Source: Halobacillus kuroshimensis DSM 18393
GTDB taxonomy: Bacteria > Bacillota > Bacilli > Bacillales > Halobacillaceae
DNA: 64,000 nucleotides
Assembly (NCBI RefSeq): GCF_000425705.1
Contig: NZ_AUDY01000010.1
Location: 124,001-188,000, forward strand
Direction of reading: 5' to 3'
The notes under the pieces are model-generated. The model ran no database searches. It was not told the origin of the DNA and was given only the letters and a program-made list of their open reading frames with translations. Position 1 is the first letter of the stretch. Every line of letters begins with the position of its first letter. Shown here piece after piece: positions 24,512 through 33,034 of the stretch. Both the position numbers and the translations under genes were made by a program.

Positions 24512-26065
24512 GTGAGTGACTATATTTTACAAATGAAGAACATAAGTAAGACGTTTCCCGGGGTTAAAGCTCTTGATAATGTTCAACTGGAAGTGAAAAA
24601 AGGAGAAGTACATGCCCTGATTGGAGAAAACGGAGCAGGTAAATCTACATTAATCAAAATACTGGCAGGGATTCATCAGCCTGATCCTGGTGCAGAGTTT
24701 TATTTTGAAGGTAAAGACGCTGAGATCAAAAAACCTATTGATGCAACTTTGAAAGGTGTTTCTATCATTTACCAAGATTTAAGCTTATTTCCGAATCTCT
24801 CCGTTGCAGAGAACATCTACATCGGACGAGATAGTGGTAAGAAGGCCTGGAAAAAAGTGAATTGGAAGAATATCAAGCGTATATCTGAAAAAGCATTGAA
24901 AGAATTAGAGGTCGATGTTGATATTAATACAAAAGTAGAGCAACTAAGCATTGCCCAGCAACAATTGATTGAAATAGCGAGAGCTATGGCATTCGAGTCC
25001 AAGCTTATCGTCATGGATGAACCCACTTCTTCTCTTTCGTCAAGTGAAGTTGAAAAACTTTACCGCGTTGTAGATAAGTTAAGTGCACAAGGAATATCAA
25101 TTATTTTCATAAGTCATAAATTGAAAGAGTTGTTCAGGTTATCGGATCGATTCACGGTGCTGAGGGACGGTAAATATGTCGGGTCGTATGATGTGGATAC
25201 TATAGATGAAGCTAAGCTTGTTAATTTGATGGTTGGCCGCGAAGTGACCTATGAAAAAAACCAATCTCAAGTAAAGACTGGTGAAGTCATTTTTGAGGTC
25301 AGAGATTTTTCTAAAAGTGGAAACTTTAAGGATATTTCCTTTCAGCTTAGAGAGGGTGAGGTTCTTGGCATTACTGGTTTAGTCGGTGCAGGACGGACAG
25401 AGTTGGCACAATCGATTTTCGGGATCAACAAAAAGGATCAGGGCAGCCTTGAAATACATGGCGAACCAGTGGATATCCGTTCTTCTGAGGATGCGGTCAA
25501 AAAGGGAGTCGCCTATGTACCGGAAGCCAGGCAGACACAAGGATTAGTACTTGATCAATCAATCATCAACAATATATCTCTACCAGTGATTGATAAACTC
25601 AATAACAAATTCAAGTTCATTGATAGAAAGATAGAAGTAGAAATGGCGCAACAATATATAAAGTCCCTTGATGTTCGTCCATCTTTGCCAGAATTGCCAG
25701 CCTCTAAACTCTCAGGCGGGAACCAGCAAAAAGTCGTCATCGGCAAGTGGTTATCGGCTCAACCGAAAATTCTGATCATTGATGAACCGACGAACGGCAT
25801 TGATATTGGAGCAAAAACAGAAATTCATAAACTTCTCAGAAGACTTGCTAATGAAGGAATCGGAGTCATTATGATTTCCTCAGAGTTACCTGAAGTATTA
25901 GCAGTAAGTGACAGAATTTTAGTCATGCGGAATGGAAAGATTTCAGGAGAGATGGATGTAAATCAAGCAACACAAGAGAAAATCATGAACTACGCTCTTG
26001 GAGGGAATGGGAAACAGCACGAATCTGTTGTGATTGAAAAAGAAAAGGTTAGTCAGGAGGTATAG
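24512..26065 (+). CDS. Sugar ABC transporter ATPase (two ABC domains)
   Basis: A 517-residue RbsA/LsrA/RhaT-type double ATPase that powers import. Domain 1 has Walker A GENGAGKST (about residue 38), the degenerate signature LSIAQQQ and Walker B LIVMDEPTSSL. Domain 2 has the degenerate Walker A GLVGAGRTE (about 289), the full signature LSGGNQQKVVIGKWL and LIIDEPTNGID. This asymmetric pattern is normal for the carbohydrate uptake type 2 family. The GTG at 24512 follows AAGGAGG. The first permease starts four bases after the stop. Confidence 0.92.
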   Translation: MSDYILQMKNISKTFPGVKALDNVQLEVKKGEVHALIGENGAGKSTLIKILAGIHQPDPGAEFYFEGKDAEIKKPIDATLKGVSIIYQDLSLFPNLSVAENIYIGRDSGKKAWKKVNWKNIKRISEKALKELEVDVDINTKVEQLSIAQQQLIEIARAMAFESKLIVMDEPTSSLSSSEVEKLYRVVDKLSAQGISIIFISHKLKELFRLSDRFTVLRDGKYVGSYDVDTIDEAKLVNLMVGREVTYEKNQSQVKTGEVIFEVRDFSKSGNFKDISFQLREGEVLGITGLVGAGRTELAQSIFGINKKDQGSLEIHGEPVDIRSSEDAVKKGVAYVPEARQTQGLVLDQSIINNISLPVIDKLNNKFKFIDRKIEVEMAQQYIKSLDVRPSLPELPASKLSGGNQQKVVIGKWLSAQPKILIIDEPTNGIDIGAKTEIHKLLRRLANEGIGVIMISSELPEVLAVSDRILVMRNGKISGEMDVNQATQEKIMNYALGGNGKQHESVVIEKEKVSQEV

Positions 26066-26068
26066 AGT

Positions 26069-27052
26069 GTGAAATCTTTATTTAAACAAAAGGAATTCAG
26101 TATTCTGGCGATCGTATTACTTATCAGTTCCATATTAACCTTTGTAAGCCCTGTTTTCCTAACGGTCGGAAATTTGTTGGACCTCATAGAAGGCAACGTC
26201 GTTATAGGGATATTAGCAATAGGAATGACTTTAATTATCATCACCAGCGATATTGATGTATCGGTTGCAGCTGTAACAACAGCAGTGGCCGTAAGTATTA
26301 GTTATCTGTTCGGTTTTTTACCTGATAGTTGGATTTCTGTTCTCCTGTTATTTTTATTTGCTCCAGTGATTGGATTAGTGATGGGTCTCTTCAATGGATT
26401 ACTTGTTTCAAAAATTGAGATTCCAGCGATTGTTGTAACGCTTGGAACCTTAAATATCATAGCGGGCCTTGTACTATATATCACTAATGGTAACTACGTC
26501 AATAGTACCAGCTTCCCTCAATCTTTCTTATCTTTCTCGAATATTGAAATTTTAGGCATACCGATCTTGATTTATCTCCTTGCAATTGTCGCTGTTGGTA
26601 CTTGGTTCATTCTTAAACATACTCTGATTGGCCGTTCTGTTCTAGCTATCGGTGGTAATACCCAATCTTCTGTTCGTGTAGGCATTAACTATCAAAGAGT
26701 GAAGCTTTTCGTTTTTGCTTATATGGGTTTTTTAGCAGGTATTGCAGCTATTGCTCAAACAGCTTATACAAAAGCTGTAGACCCTAACGGCATGATAGGT
26801 CTTGAACTAACTGTAATTGCAGCAGTTGTTCTTGGTGGGGCCAATATTCATGGAGGACGTGGAAGTATCCATGGAACATTATTAGGTGTATTGTTACTGG
26901 CTATTATGCAAAATGGAATGATTTTAGCACGTATTGATACGTATTGGCAGAATGTAGTTACAGGCGCCATCATCGTCATCGCTGTTTCTTACGACCAAAT
27001 TAGTTATAAACGTTCTCAGGATAAATTAGCTAACATTGAAGTAGAGGCTTAG
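26069..27052 (+). CDS. Sugar ABC transporter permease 1
   Basis: A 327-residue membrane protein of the RbsC/LsrC/RhaP family with about nine hydrophobic segments. The signature region AAVVLGGANIHGGRGSIHGT (about residues 252-271) is the loop that contacts the ATPase. MTLIIITSDIDVSV is the conserved early segment. The GTG start at 26069 follows CAGGAGG. It pairs with the next gene to form a heterodimeric channel, as in Lsr and Rha importers, rather than the homodimer of the Rbs system. Confidence 0.92.
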   Translation: MKSLFKQKEFSILAIVLLISSILTFVSPVFLTVGNLLDLIEGNVVIGILAIGMTLIIITSDIDVSVAAVTTAVAVSISYLFGFLPDSWISVLLLFLFAPVIGLVMGLFNGLLVSKIEIPAIVVTLGTLNIIAGLVLYITNGNYVNSTSFPQSFLSFSNIEILGIPILIYLLAIVAVGTWFILKHTLIGRSVLAIGGNTQSSVRVGINYQRVKLFVFAYMGFLAGIAAIAQTAYTKAVDPNGMIGLELTVIAAVVLGGANIHGGRGSIHGTLLGVLLLAIMQNGMILARIDTYWQNVVTGAIIVIAVSYDQISYKRSQDKLANIEVEA

Positions 27053-27068
27053 GAGGGAGGGGAATAAT

Positions 27069-28031
27069 ATGAAGCTTTCTAAAGAAAGTATATTAGGACT
27101 GATTGCTCTCGGTACATTTTTATTCATGGCTTTATTGGCACCAGGATTCTTATCTTCGAACAATATTAATAGTATGATGTTCCAAATACCAGAGTTTGGC
27201 TTGCTGGCTATTGCTATGATGGTAGTCATTGTTACAGGTGGAATTGACCTTTCCATCACTTATATAGCAGCCTTAGCTGGTGTAGGGGCTGCGTTGATGC
27301 TGACGAACGGTTTTGGAATTTTCCCTGCGATCATTATGGCCATTTTATTTGCGCTAGCTTGTGGAGCATTTAATGGATTCATTGTATCCAAAATCGGTGT
27401 ATCCCCTATTCTAGTTACCTTAGGAACGATGGTTTTGTTTGAAGGAGTGATATTGGCCATTACCAAAGGGAGTTCCATTTCTGGTTTTCCAGATGCGTAT
27501 AGTTTAATTGGGAATGGTTACTACTTAGGCTTAGTTCCTTTCTCTATCGTAATCTTTGCAATCTTTGCTATCATAACTGGTCTCTTACTTAGCAAAACAA
27601 GCTGGGGGAGAAGAGTCTACATGTATGGGAGTAATGAAGTTGCAACTCTTTATTCTGGAGTGAAAAACAGTAAAGTACTTATGAAGGTCTATCTGTATGC
27701 GGCACTATTAGCAGCCATTTCTGCCATCATCATGACCTCACGTTATAACTCTGTGAAGGTGGATTTAGGGTCTTCATACCTTTTGCAGAGTGTCGCAGCT
27801 GCTGTGTTAGGGGGAACAAATATTCATGGGGGTTATGGAAAAGTAATAGGAACAATTTACGCTGTATTTGTTTTCCAATTTATTAGAAATGGTTTGAATT
27901 TATTAGGATTTCACTCTTCATTAGTAGACGTAGTAATTGGCAGTATTCTAATCCTCGTTCTGACCATGAATTTCTTTTCTGATAAATTCAAGAAAAAACA
28001 AGAACAAAAGAATGCTAGTCAAGCAGCCTGA
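27069..28031 (+). CDS. Sugar ABC transporter permease 2
   Basis: A 320-residue second permease of the same family (LsrD/RhaQ-like). It has about nine hydrophobic segments, the early motif MMVVIVTGGIDLSI and the ATPase-contact loop AAAVLGGTNIHGGYGKVIGT (about residues 240-259). The ATG follows GGAGGGAGGGG. Two related permeases in tandem are a hallmark of the autoinducer-2/rhamnose subfamily. Confidence 0.92.
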   Translation: MKLSKESILGLIALGTFLFMALLAPGFLSSNNINSMMFQIPEFGLLAIAMMVVIVTGGIDLSITYIAALAGVGAALMLTNGFGIFPAIIMAILFALACGAFNGFIVSKIGVSPILVTLGTMVLFEGVILAITKGSSISGFPDAYSLIGNGYYLGLVPFSIVIFAIFAIITGLLLSKTSWGRRVYMYGSNEVATLYSGVKNSKVLMKVYLYAALLAAISAIIMTSRYNSVKVDLGSSYLLQSVAAAVLGGTNIHGGYGKVIGTIYAVFVFQFIRNGLNLLGFHSSLVDVVIGSILILVLTMNFFSDKFKKKQEQKNASQAA

Positions 28032-28039
28032 TGCAGGTG

Positions 28040-28065
28040 ATACCCTAGTGGGGTTTTCTAGGTAT
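28040..28065 (+). other. Intercistronic hairpin before the binding-protein gene
   Basis: ATACC-TA (28040-28047, one bulged C) pairs with TAGGTAT (28059-28065) in the 67-base gap between permease 2 and the binding protein. There is no T run after it, so it more likely protects or positions the mRNA 5' end of the binding-protein message than ends transcription. Confidence 0.35.
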
Positions 28066-28098
28066 TATAAATGATTACTATATAGGAGGAGTAAAACA

Positions 28099-29148
28099 TT
28101 GAAAAAATTAGTCTTCAGTTTGTTGATGTTGATGTTTTTGGTTGGGATTTTGGCCGGTTGTGTTTCGGAAAATACGAGTGGGAGTTCTGAAGAAGGTTCT
28201 AATGACAGTGGTGGTGAAGAGAGTTCAGACGATGGTGAAATGAATATTGCAGTAGTACCTAAGCTTGTCGGTATTCCTTATTTTAACGCTTCTGAAACAG
28301 GTGCTGTACAAGCTGGTGAAGAGCTAGGAGTGAATGTAGAGTACACAGGTCCAACCCAGGCTGATGCCTCAGCTCAAGTTAAAGTTATTGAAGACTTGGT
28401 TTCAAAGAATTCAGACGTTATCGCAGTTGCTCCAAATGACCCTGCTTCTGTAGAGCCTGTGTTGAAGAAAGCTAAAGACCAGGGCATCAAGGTTATGGAC
28501 TGGGATACACCAGCTGATAAAGAATTAGTCGACCTTTCAGTGAAGCAAGTAGATGATGAAGAATTTGGGAGACATATGGCTGGAAAACTTGTAGAAGCAA
28601 TGGGAACAGAGGAAGGGAAGATTGCTATCCTTACCGGAGGGCTGTCTGCAGCAAACTTAAATCTTTGGATCGACGCAGCTAAGAAAGAGTTCGATGAAAA
28701 TTATCCTGATATTGAAATTGTTTCTGAAAAAATTCCCACGGATGAAAAACAGCAAGTGGCATACCAAAAAACACTTGACCTACTTAAATCCTATCCTGAT
28801 TTGAAAGGTGTTCTAGCTGTATCTACTCCTGCACCTCTTGGAGCAGCTCAAGCTGTACAAGAAAAAGGACTACAAGATGAAGTGTCTGTGGTAGGATCGG
28901 CTTTGCCTAATGACTCAGAACCTTTTCTGGAAGATGGTTCTTTAGATACTGCTGTTCTTTGGAATCCTAAAAAGCTCGGTTATTTGACAGCTGCTCTTGG
29001 AAAAATGCTCGCAGGAGGGGAAATGCCTGAAGATGGTCAGGAAATTGAAAATGTCGGTGAAATCTCAGTTAAAGATGATGGTAAAACAGTCATCATGGGA
29101 CCACCTGCAGATTTTACAAAGGAAAACGCAGGAGATTTTGACTTCTAA
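28099..29148 (+). CDS. LsrB/RhaS-like sugar-binding lipoprotein
   Basis: A 349-residue solute receptor of the importer. The signal peptide ends in the lipobox ILAGC (Cys21), and an acidic Ser/Glu/Asp/Gly linker follows to about residue 47. The body, NIAVVPKLVGIPYFNASETG to the end FTKENAGDFDF, aligns by eye with LsrB along its length. Lys55 and Asp136 correspond to LsrB K35 and D116, but D166, Q167, P220 and A222 of LsrB correspond to Asn186, Leu187, Val241 and Thr243. The ligand is thus probably a sugar, not autoinducer-2. The start is TTG at 28099 after GGAGGAG. Confidence 0.88.
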   Translation: MKKLVFSLLMLMFLVGILAGCVSENTSGSSEEGSNDSGGEESSDDGEMNIAVVPKLVGIPYFNASETGAVQAGEELGVNVEYTGPTQADASAQVKVIEDLVSKNSDVIAVAPNDPASVEPVLKKAKDQGIKVMDWDTPADKELVDLSVKQVDDEEFGRHMAGKLVEAMGTEEGKIAILTGGLSAANLNLWIDAAKKEFDENYPDIEIVSEKIPTDEKQQVAYQKTLDLLKSYPDLKGVLAVSTPAPLGAAQAVQEKGLQDEVSVVGSALPNDSEPFLEDGSLDTAVLWNPKKLGYLTAALGKMLAGGEMPEDGQEIENVGEISVKDDGKTVIMGPPADFTKENAGDFDF

Positions 29149-29166
29149 GGTTTGTTGATATTAAGA

Positions 29167-29214
29167 AAGGGCCGACCAAACCTGTATATATTTCCTTTGG
29201 TCGTGCCTTTTTTT
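29167..29214 (+). terminator. Terminator after the binding-protein gene
   Basis: GGCCGACCAAA pairs with TTTGGTCGTGCC (one bulge), followed by seven T residues. The three downstream genes probably depend on read-through, as no good promoter was seen in the gap of about 40 bases. Confidence 0.82.
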
Positions 29215-29255
29215 GATGAAGGATCATTTATTTTTCATTAGTTGGAGTGGATAGT

Positions 29256-30200
29256 ATGAACCAGAACTATCAAATCAAGAGTGAAGAGATAAAGAAGAAA
29301 TTCTTGGCCTTGAAAAAAAAGAGCCCTGAATTATTTGAAAAAAGATTGAATCTTTCTTGGAGTAACTGGGGGTTCGGGTTTGAATCCCTGGAAGATTCTG
29401 TTGTCCGTTTGAAGAATGCAGGAATTAACTATGTTGAACTGCACGGAAACCATTATGGTGAGGATCTTGGTTATGAAATTGACCGAACATTAACGGTTCT
29501 GAATAAGCATGATATGAAAGTTTCAGGTGTTTGTGGAATGTTTTCATCTGAGAATGATTTATCTAGTAATAACCCAAGAAACAGGCAGAATGCCATTGGT
29601 TATATAAAAAGGGAAGTACAATTCACTAATATTGTTGGAGGACATTATTTACTGGTGGTTCCAGGGGCTGTTGGTCGTCCTGAAGCGTACGATGAGATGG
29701 AATTTGAAAGAAGTGTTGCAACGCTTGAAAATTTGGGGGATCTTTTCTTGCAAAATCAAATCAAAGCTGCTATCGAGCCGGTCCGAGCTGCGGAAGTAAG
29801 CTTTGTTCATACGGTTAAAGATGCACAATATTATATTGAAGCTGTTGGACATGAGGGGATCCAACATATCAATGGAGATATCTATCATATGCAAACCGAA
29901 GAGACTCACATAGGAGAAGCAATTATACAAGCAGGCCCCCAATTAACTAACCTGCATTTAGCGGATAGTAATAGAGGTGCACTCGGTGATGGAATGATAG
30001 ATTTAGATACTATCATTATGTCGTTATACTTAATAGGTTTCAACCAAGAAGGAAAGTTCGTAACTCCTGAACCTTTAGGCCCTGGAGCTGACCCTTATCC
30101 TGCAATGAATATGAAACCGAATCATGAAAAGTTAGAATACCTGGTCACTCAGACAGCCTCTTATTTCAGAGGAAGGGAAGCGCATGTTCTAGGGTTATGA
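29256..30200 (+). CDS. Metal-dependent ketose 3-epimerase (tagatose/allulose/L-ribulose type)
   Basis: A 314-residue TIM-barrel of the AP-endonuclease-2 superfamily. The metal quartet of D-tagatose and L-ribulose 3-epimerases is intact: Glu174 in AAIEPVRAAE, Asp208 in HINGDIYHM, His234 in TNLHLADSNR and Glu272 in VTPEPLGPG. Such enzymes act on free ketoses (D-allulose/D-fructose, L-xylulose/L-ribulose). A phosphorylated substrate, as for UlaE/SgbU, cannot be excluded. The ATG at 29256 follows GTTGGAGTGG; a GTG three codons earlier overlaps that site. It leads the epimerase-AraD-AraB group. Confidence 0.78.
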   Translation: MNQNYQIKSEEIKKKFLALKKKSPELFEKRLNLSWSNWGFGFESLEDSVVRLKNAGINYVELHGNHYGEDLGYEIDRTLTVLNKHDMKVSGVCGMFSSENDLSSNNPRNRQNAIGYIKREVQFTNIVGGHYLLVVPGAVGRPEAYDEMEFERSVATLENLGDLFLQNQIKAAIEPVRAAEVSFVHTVKDAQYYIEAVGHEGIQHINGDIYHMQTEETHIGEAIIQAGPQLTNLHLADSNRGALGDGMIDLDTIIMSLYLIGFNQEGKFVTPEPLGPGADPYPAMNMKPNHEKLEYLVTQTASYFRGREAHVLGL

Positions 30201-30233
30201 TGAAAAATTCACAGAAACAGGAAGGTGTTTGTC

Positions 30234-30923
30234 TTGCTCGATCAATTAAAACAAGAGGTATTAGAAGCAAACCTTTCTTTAGAAAAATATAAGTTAGTCA
30301 CTTTTACATGGGGAAACGCGAGTGGGATTGACAGAGACTCTGGACTTATCGTCATTAAACCGAGCGGTATCCCATATCCCGAATTATCTTCAGAAGACTT
30401 GGCAGTTATTGATTTAGATGGAAATCTGGTAGAGGGAAAGTGGAAACCTTCTTCAGATGCGCCGACTCATCAGGTCCTTTACGATACATTTCCCAATATA
30501 GGAGGGGTTGTTCATACTCACTCTTTATGGGGAACGTGCTGGGCACAGTCAGGTAAATCCATTCCTGTTTTAGGTACTACTCATGCTGACTATTTTTATG
30601 GAAAGATTCCTTGTACAAGACCTATGGAAAGTGCAGAAATACTGGGCGACTACGAAAAAGAAACGGGTAAGGTGATTACGGAAACTTTCCGGGATTTGGA
30701 TCCAGACGCAATACCAGGCGTCCTAGTTAATAACCATGCGCCTTTTACATGGGGCAAAGATCCCATGGAAGCCTTTCACAATTCAGTAGTTCTTGAAGAA
30801 GTTGCAAAAATGGCGTTGTACACCTATCAATTGGATCATCAAATCAATTCTATAGATGAGAATCTATTAGACAAACATTATTTAAGAAAACATGGATCAA
30901 AAGCCTACTATGGCCAATCGTAG
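30234..30923 (+). CDS. araD: L-ribulose-5-phosphate 4-epimerase
   Basis: A 229-residue class II aldolase-fold epimerase that turns L-ribulose-5-phosphate into D-xylulose-5-phosphate. [57 protein letters not shown] (zinc histidines), [10 protein letters not shown] and [12 protein letters not shown] match Bacillus AraD throughout, as does the tail [13 protein letters not shown]. The start is taken as TTG at 30234, giving a beginning collinear with B. subtilis MLETLKKEV; a GTG three codons upstream overlaps the ribosome site GGAAGG. Confidence 0.95.
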   Translation: MLDQLKQEVLEANLSLEKYKLVTFTWGNASGIDRDSGLIVIKPSGIPYPELSSEDLAVIDLDGNLVEGKWKPSSDAPTHQVLYDTFPNIGGVVHTHSLWGTCWAQSGKSIPVLGTTHADYFYGKIPCTRPMESAEILGDYEKETGKVITETFRDLDPDAIPGVLVNNHAPFTWGKDPMEAFHNSVVLEEVAKMALYTYQLDHQINSIDENLLDKHYLRKHGSKAYYGQS

Positions 30924-30940
30924 TTAAGGGAGGAAGAACA

Positions 30941-32656
30941 TTGAAAAATGGAAAATACACCATTGGTATAGACTTTGGAACAGAGTCAGGAAGGGCTGTA
31001 ATCGTTTCATTATCAACAGGGGAAGAAATTGCAGAAGATGTTACTTCCTATCCACACGGAGTGATAGATGATACATTACCACAATCTAATATTAAATTAG
31101 ATTTTGAGTGGGCCCTTCAACATCCAGGAGATTATATGGAAGTTTTAAAATCCTCTGTACCCGCCGTGATTAAAAAAGCGAATGTGGATCCAACTTCTAT
31201 TATCGGAATAGGTATAGATTTTACCTCCTGTACGATATTACCGATTGATGAAGTTGGTGAGCCGTTGTCTTTTAAAGAAAAATTCACTCATGACCCACAT
31301 AGTTGGGTGAAGCTTTGGAAACATCATGCAGCTCAAGATGAGGCTAATAAAATCAACGAAATCGCTGCAAGCCGTGGTGAAAAGTTTTTATCTAGATATG
31401 GAGGAAAGATATCCTCCGAGTGGATGATTGCGAAAATTTGGGAAATACTTAATGAAGCTCCTGATGTTTATGAAGCCACCGATCAATTCATGGAAGCTAC
31501 GGACTGGGTAGTATCCAAGTTGACGAATAATCTAATAAAGAATAGTTGTACTGCTGGCTATAAAGCAATCTGGCATAAACAAGAAGGTTATCCAAGCAAA
31601 GAATTTTTCAAAGCATTGGATCCACGGATGGAGAATTTGACGGAAACTAAATTACGTGGAGAAGTGGTTCCACTTGGTACAAAGGCAGGAGAACTGACCG
31701 AAGAAATGGCCTCCCTCATGGGTCTGTCCCCGGGGATTTCAGTAGCTGTTGGAAATGTTGATGCTCACGCATCTGTTCCCGGAATGGGAGTAGTGACACC
31801 TGGTAAAATGGTGATGGCGATGGGGACGTCGACTTGCCATATGATACTTGGAACGGAAGAAGTAGAGATTGAAGGAATGTGCGGCGTTGTCGAAGATGGT
31901 ATCATCCCAGGTTACTATGGATATGAAGCTGGACAATCAGCGGTTGGTGATATATTCGGCTGGTATGTGAATGAAGCCGTTCCTTCTTATATAAAGGAAA
32001 AGGCAGAGCAAGATAAGATGAATACTCATCAGTGGTTAGAAACTCAAGCCAGCAAATACCAACCAGGTGAAACCGGATTGATTGCATTGGATTGGTGGAA
32101 CGGTAATCGCTCCGTATTAGTGGATGCGGAATTGAGTGGTCTATTAGTAGGGGCTACTTTACAAACCAAGCCAGAGGAAGTTTATCGTACTTTAATTGAA
32201 GCTACTGCTTTTGGTACTCGAAAAATAATTGATTCATTTCATGAAAATGGTGTACAGGTAGATGAGCTATATGTGTGTGGTGGCTTGCCGCAAAAAAACA
32301 AACTTCTTCTTCAAATCTACGCAGATGTAACGAATCGAACGATTACCATTGCAGACTCTATTCAAACCCCTGCCTTGGGTGCAGCTATGTTTGGTGCTGT
32401 AGCGGCTGGGTCGGACGAAGGCGGTTACGATAATATCGTGGAAGCGGCTCAGTATATGGCCAGGTTAAAAGAGGACAAAATAAAACCGATTCCTCATCAT
32501 GTAGAGATATACGATGAACTTTATCGAGAATATAGTAAATTGCATGATTATTTTGGCAGAGGAGAAAATGATGTCATGAAACGTTTGAAAGAGATTCGCT
32601 CAAACACAAACCTTAATCATAAGGTGGGAAGTTCAGCTGAATTCTTATCTCTGTAA
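30941..32656 (+). CDS. araB: Ribulokinase
   Basis: A 571-residue FGGY kinase phosphorylating L-ribulose (and related ketopentoses) at O5. [86 protein letters not shown] and YADVTNRTI are shared with B. subtilis AraB (about 560 residues). The start is TTG at 30941 after GGGAGG. It closes the operon. No araA (L-arabinose isomerase) is present, so L-ribulose must be made another way, plausibly by the ketose epimerase or the broad isomerase. Confidence 0.95.
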   Translation: MKNGKYTIGIDFGTESGRAVIVSLSTGEEIAEDVTSYPHGVIDDTLPQSNIKLDFEWALQHPGDYMEVLKSSVPAVIKKANVDPTSIIGIGIDFTSCTILPIDEVGEPLSFKEKFTHDPHSWVKLWKHHAAQDEANKINEIAASRGEKFLSRYGGKISSEWMIAKIWEILNEAPDVYEATDQFMEATDWVVSKLTNNLIKNSCTAGYKAIWHKQEGYPSKEFFKALDPRMENLTETKLRGEVVPLGTKAGELTEEMASLMGLSPGISVAVGNVDAHASVPGMGVVTPGKMVMAMGTSTCHMILGTEEVEIEGMCGVVEDGIIPGYYGYEAGQSAVGDIFGWYVNEAVPSYIKEKAEQDKMNTHQWLETQASKYQPGETGLIALDWWNGNRSVLVDAELSGLLVGATLQTKPEEVYRTLIEATAFGTRKIIDSFHENGVQVDELYVCGGLPQKNKLLLQIYADVTNRTITIADSIQTPALGAAMFGAVAAGSDEGGYDNIVEAAQYMARLKEDKIKPIPHHVEIYDELYREYSKLHDYFGRGENDVMKRLKEIRSNTNLNHKVGSSAEFLSL

Positions 32657-32748
32657 GGTTAGTGAAGGTTTTTTAATATATACCAAAAAGCAGTTATACT
32701 CTAACTTTGGTTACCAGTTATTTGTAACATCCTTAATACTAATTAAGC

Positions 32749-32784
32749 TTAATGGGGCAGTATCATATTATTGCCCTATTTTAG
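32749..32784 (+). terminator. Terminator of the sugar operon
   Basis: AATGGGGCA (32751-32759) pairs with TGCCCTATT (32772-32780) with one G-T, then TTTAG. It lies 95 bases after araB and marks the right side of the AT-rich block. Confidence 0.65.
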
Positions 32785-32990
32785 ATTCAACGATAGATCG
32801 ATGTGTTTTATATAGTTTTGAAAATGACTGTAATTTAAGGGCAATATAAACTTGTAGTTGTACTTTACTTAATTAAGAGTAAAATAAAGGTCCTATATAT
32901 ACTTTAATAGTAATGGTGGATGCGCACCATAAAGAATTGAATTTTCAGACTAATTAACCTATACTTACAAATATAAACCCTGTATTTTTT
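32785..32990. other. AT-rich spacer between the sugar block and the acyl-CoA genes
   Basis: This stretch is very AT-rich, with no open reading frame, tRNA fragment or transposase remnant that could be recognised. TTAATTAAG-type palindromes are frequent, but no paired att repeat with the tRNA genes at 15583-15743 was seen. Confidence 0.6.
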
Positions 32991-33019
32991 TTGACCACTA
33001 CATACCAACCGGTCAGTAT
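32991..33019 (+). promoter_or_regulatory. TetR-type operator upstream of the acyl-CoA carboxylase gene
   Basis: ATACCAACCGGTCAGTAT (33002-33019) is palindromic except at two central positions per arm (ATACnnACCGGTnnGTAT). It follows TTGACC (32991-32996), a likely -35, and ends 4 bases before the AAGGAGG ribosome site, so a bound repressor would cover the promoter. The -10 is poor. The layout is typical of TetR/AcrR control of fatty-acid genes; no TetR gene is in the window. Confidence 0.65.
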
Positions 33020-33034
33020 CTAAAGGAGGCTCTT

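Noticed and set aside
22836-29148. Reading the ABC operon as an autoinducer-2 (lsr) system
   Set aside because: There is no lsrK, lsrF or lsrG homologue and the receptor lacks most known AI-2 contacts; a sugar operon fits better.
32657-33030. Search for a tRNA-derived att site at the right edge of the sugar block
   Set aside because: No copy of the tRNA-Gly or tRNA-Arg 3' end was found, and there is no integrase gene.
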